Assembly (NCBI GenBank): GCA_964408455.1
Contig: CAYOZN010000006.1
Span: 155,628-219,627, forward strand
Direction of reading: 5' to 3'
From: CAYOZN01 sp964408455
GTDB lineage: Bacteria > Planctomycetota > Phycisphaerae > UBA1845 > UTPLA1
DNA length: 64,000 nt
The notes under the pieces are model-generated. The model had not been told where the DNA came from. It worked only from the letters and a program-made list of their open reading frames with translations, and did not search any database. Position 1 is the stretch's first letter; each line of letters starts with the position of its first letter. Below, piece by piece: positions 63,346 through 64,000 of this stretch. The position numbers and the translations under genes were made by a program.

Positions 63346-64000
63346 ATGGGAAACTCATTACGAATTCTGGCTGCCCTTGGATTTCTGATCCTCGAACTGG
63401 TTAATCCTCAAGCGCTTGCCGAGGAATGGCACGTGGATATCAGCCAAACGGTGAACTCCCAGGACGGAGCTTCTTGGGAGACAGCGTTTCAACATCTGGA
63501 AGATGCGATTCAGGCGGCGATCACCCATCCCGATTCCGCCCATTTGATCAAAGTTGCTCAGGGGGTGTACCGACCCGGGCAGACAGAAGCTGACCCCGAC
63601 AATGATGATCGGACAGCGGCGTTCGTGCTCCAGCCGCAAATGGACCTTGAAGGCGGCTATCGGGGCGGCACGGTAAGCCCCGACGACCGAGACATCGTCA
63701 ATTTCGAGACAATTCTCAGCGGCGATTTGCACGGTGATGATGAAGGTGATCTTGAGGATGCTTCCCGGGCTGACAATAGTCTTCTTGTTGTAAGAGCTGG
63801 CACGAACGGGAACCCTGTAGATCCCGACGCTAGCCTCGACGGCTTCACCATCCGCGACGGCCACCGAGACGACTCGGCCGACGAAGGCGCCGGCATCTAC
63901 GTCCCACCCGGCTCGAACCCGACACTCTCAAATCTCATCGTGACTCGAAACCGCGTTTCCAATGGCGAGTTCGGCGGTGGGCTGCTTGTCCGCAGCGAAT
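63346..64000 (+). CDS. Partial secreted beta-helix/POMP-like surface protein
   Basis: It begins at ATG 63346 after AGGAGG and runs open to the window edge (218 codons so far). The N-terminal signal (RILAALGFLILELVNPQALA) is followed by EEWHVDISQTVNSQDGASWE, then VAQGVYRPG, LEGGYRGG, ILSGDLHGDDEGD, LDGFTIRDG and LSNLIVTRNR. This matches the repeating N-terminal pattern of right-handed beta-helix polymorphic outer-membrane-type proteins of planctomycetes and relatives. The rest, with possible sorting or dockerin region, lies beyond 64000. Confidence 0.85.
   Translation, partial: MGNSLRILAALGFLILELVNPQALAEEWHVDISQTVNSQDGASWETAFQHLEDAIQAAITHPDSAHLIKVAQGVYRPGQTEADPDNDDRTAAFVLQPQMDLEGGYRGGTVSPDDRDIVNFETILSGDLHGDDEGDLEDASRADNSLLVVRAGTNGNPVDPDASLDGFTIRDGHRDDSADEGAGIYVPPGSNPTLSNLIVTRNRVSNGEFGGGLLVRSE

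Overview
The window is a GC-rich bacterial chromosome segment, most likely from a member of the Planctomycetota. This assignment is an inference. It rests on PEP-CTERM-type surface proteins, an ECF sigma factor next to a giant VIT/VWA membrane protein, dispersed palindromic repeats (one of which encodes a GTGVPPV peptide inside a gene), and many lone lipoproteins with little operon structure. I saw no rRNA, tRNA or CRISPR array.

Left part (1-21 kb): a low-complexity inverted repeat at the edge, a single-domain globin, a rhodanese lipoprotein separated from an acyl-carrier-like protein by one in-frame stop, a Val-Pro-Ala-Glu-Tyr repeat lipoprotein, an ECF sigma factor, and a 2268-residue VIT/VWA protein. 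A REP-type repeat island follows, holding an IS200-like (Y1/HUH) transposase broken by one TGA codon. Next come a 2x[4Fe-4S] ferredoxin, a cysteine-hydrolase-family protein, a TPR-like lipoprotein, a tiny conserved protein, a methyltransferase, a GAF-PP2C phosphatase and a YdeP/FdhF-type molybdopterin oxidoreductase.

Middle part (21.4-40.6 kb, all on the minus strand): one long type IV pilus / type II secretion-like locus. In transcription order it runs from the major pilin/pseudopilin through minor pseudopilins, a PilX/GspK-like protein, PilM, PilN, PilO, a PilP-like protein and the secretin, to a TPR lipoprotein. Then comes a signalling block (histidine kinase, receiver, GAF-HD-GYP, STAS), followed by PilB, PilT and PilC. 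Many junctions are 4-nt or short overlaps. The layout suggests pilus assembly and retraction are tied to two-component and cyclic-di-GMP signalling.

Right part (41-57 kb): a CodA-like cytosine deaminase, two membrane proteins (one a YbhN/AglD-type flippase-like protein), an acyl-CoA-dehydrogenase-like flavoprotein, and an F1Fo ATP synthase operon. The operon order is AtpI-like, small membrane protein, atpB, atpE, atpF, atpH, atpA, GT-C-like glycosyltransferase, atpG, four-helix-bundle cassette, atpD, terminator. It has several oddities: a foreign membrane gene between atpA and atpG, a four-helix-bundle gene bounded by inverted ATGAATGCTGAATG-type repeats between atpG and atpD, a roughly 45-residue insertion in alpha, a His-rich insertion in subunit a, stem-loops bracketing atpE, and no atpC.

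Far right (57-64 kb): a zinc-ribbon membrane protein, an HNH nuclease, three lipoproteins (one with a tandem-repeat coiled coil), two PEP-CTERM paralogues, and the start of a beta-helix surface protein that runs off the window.
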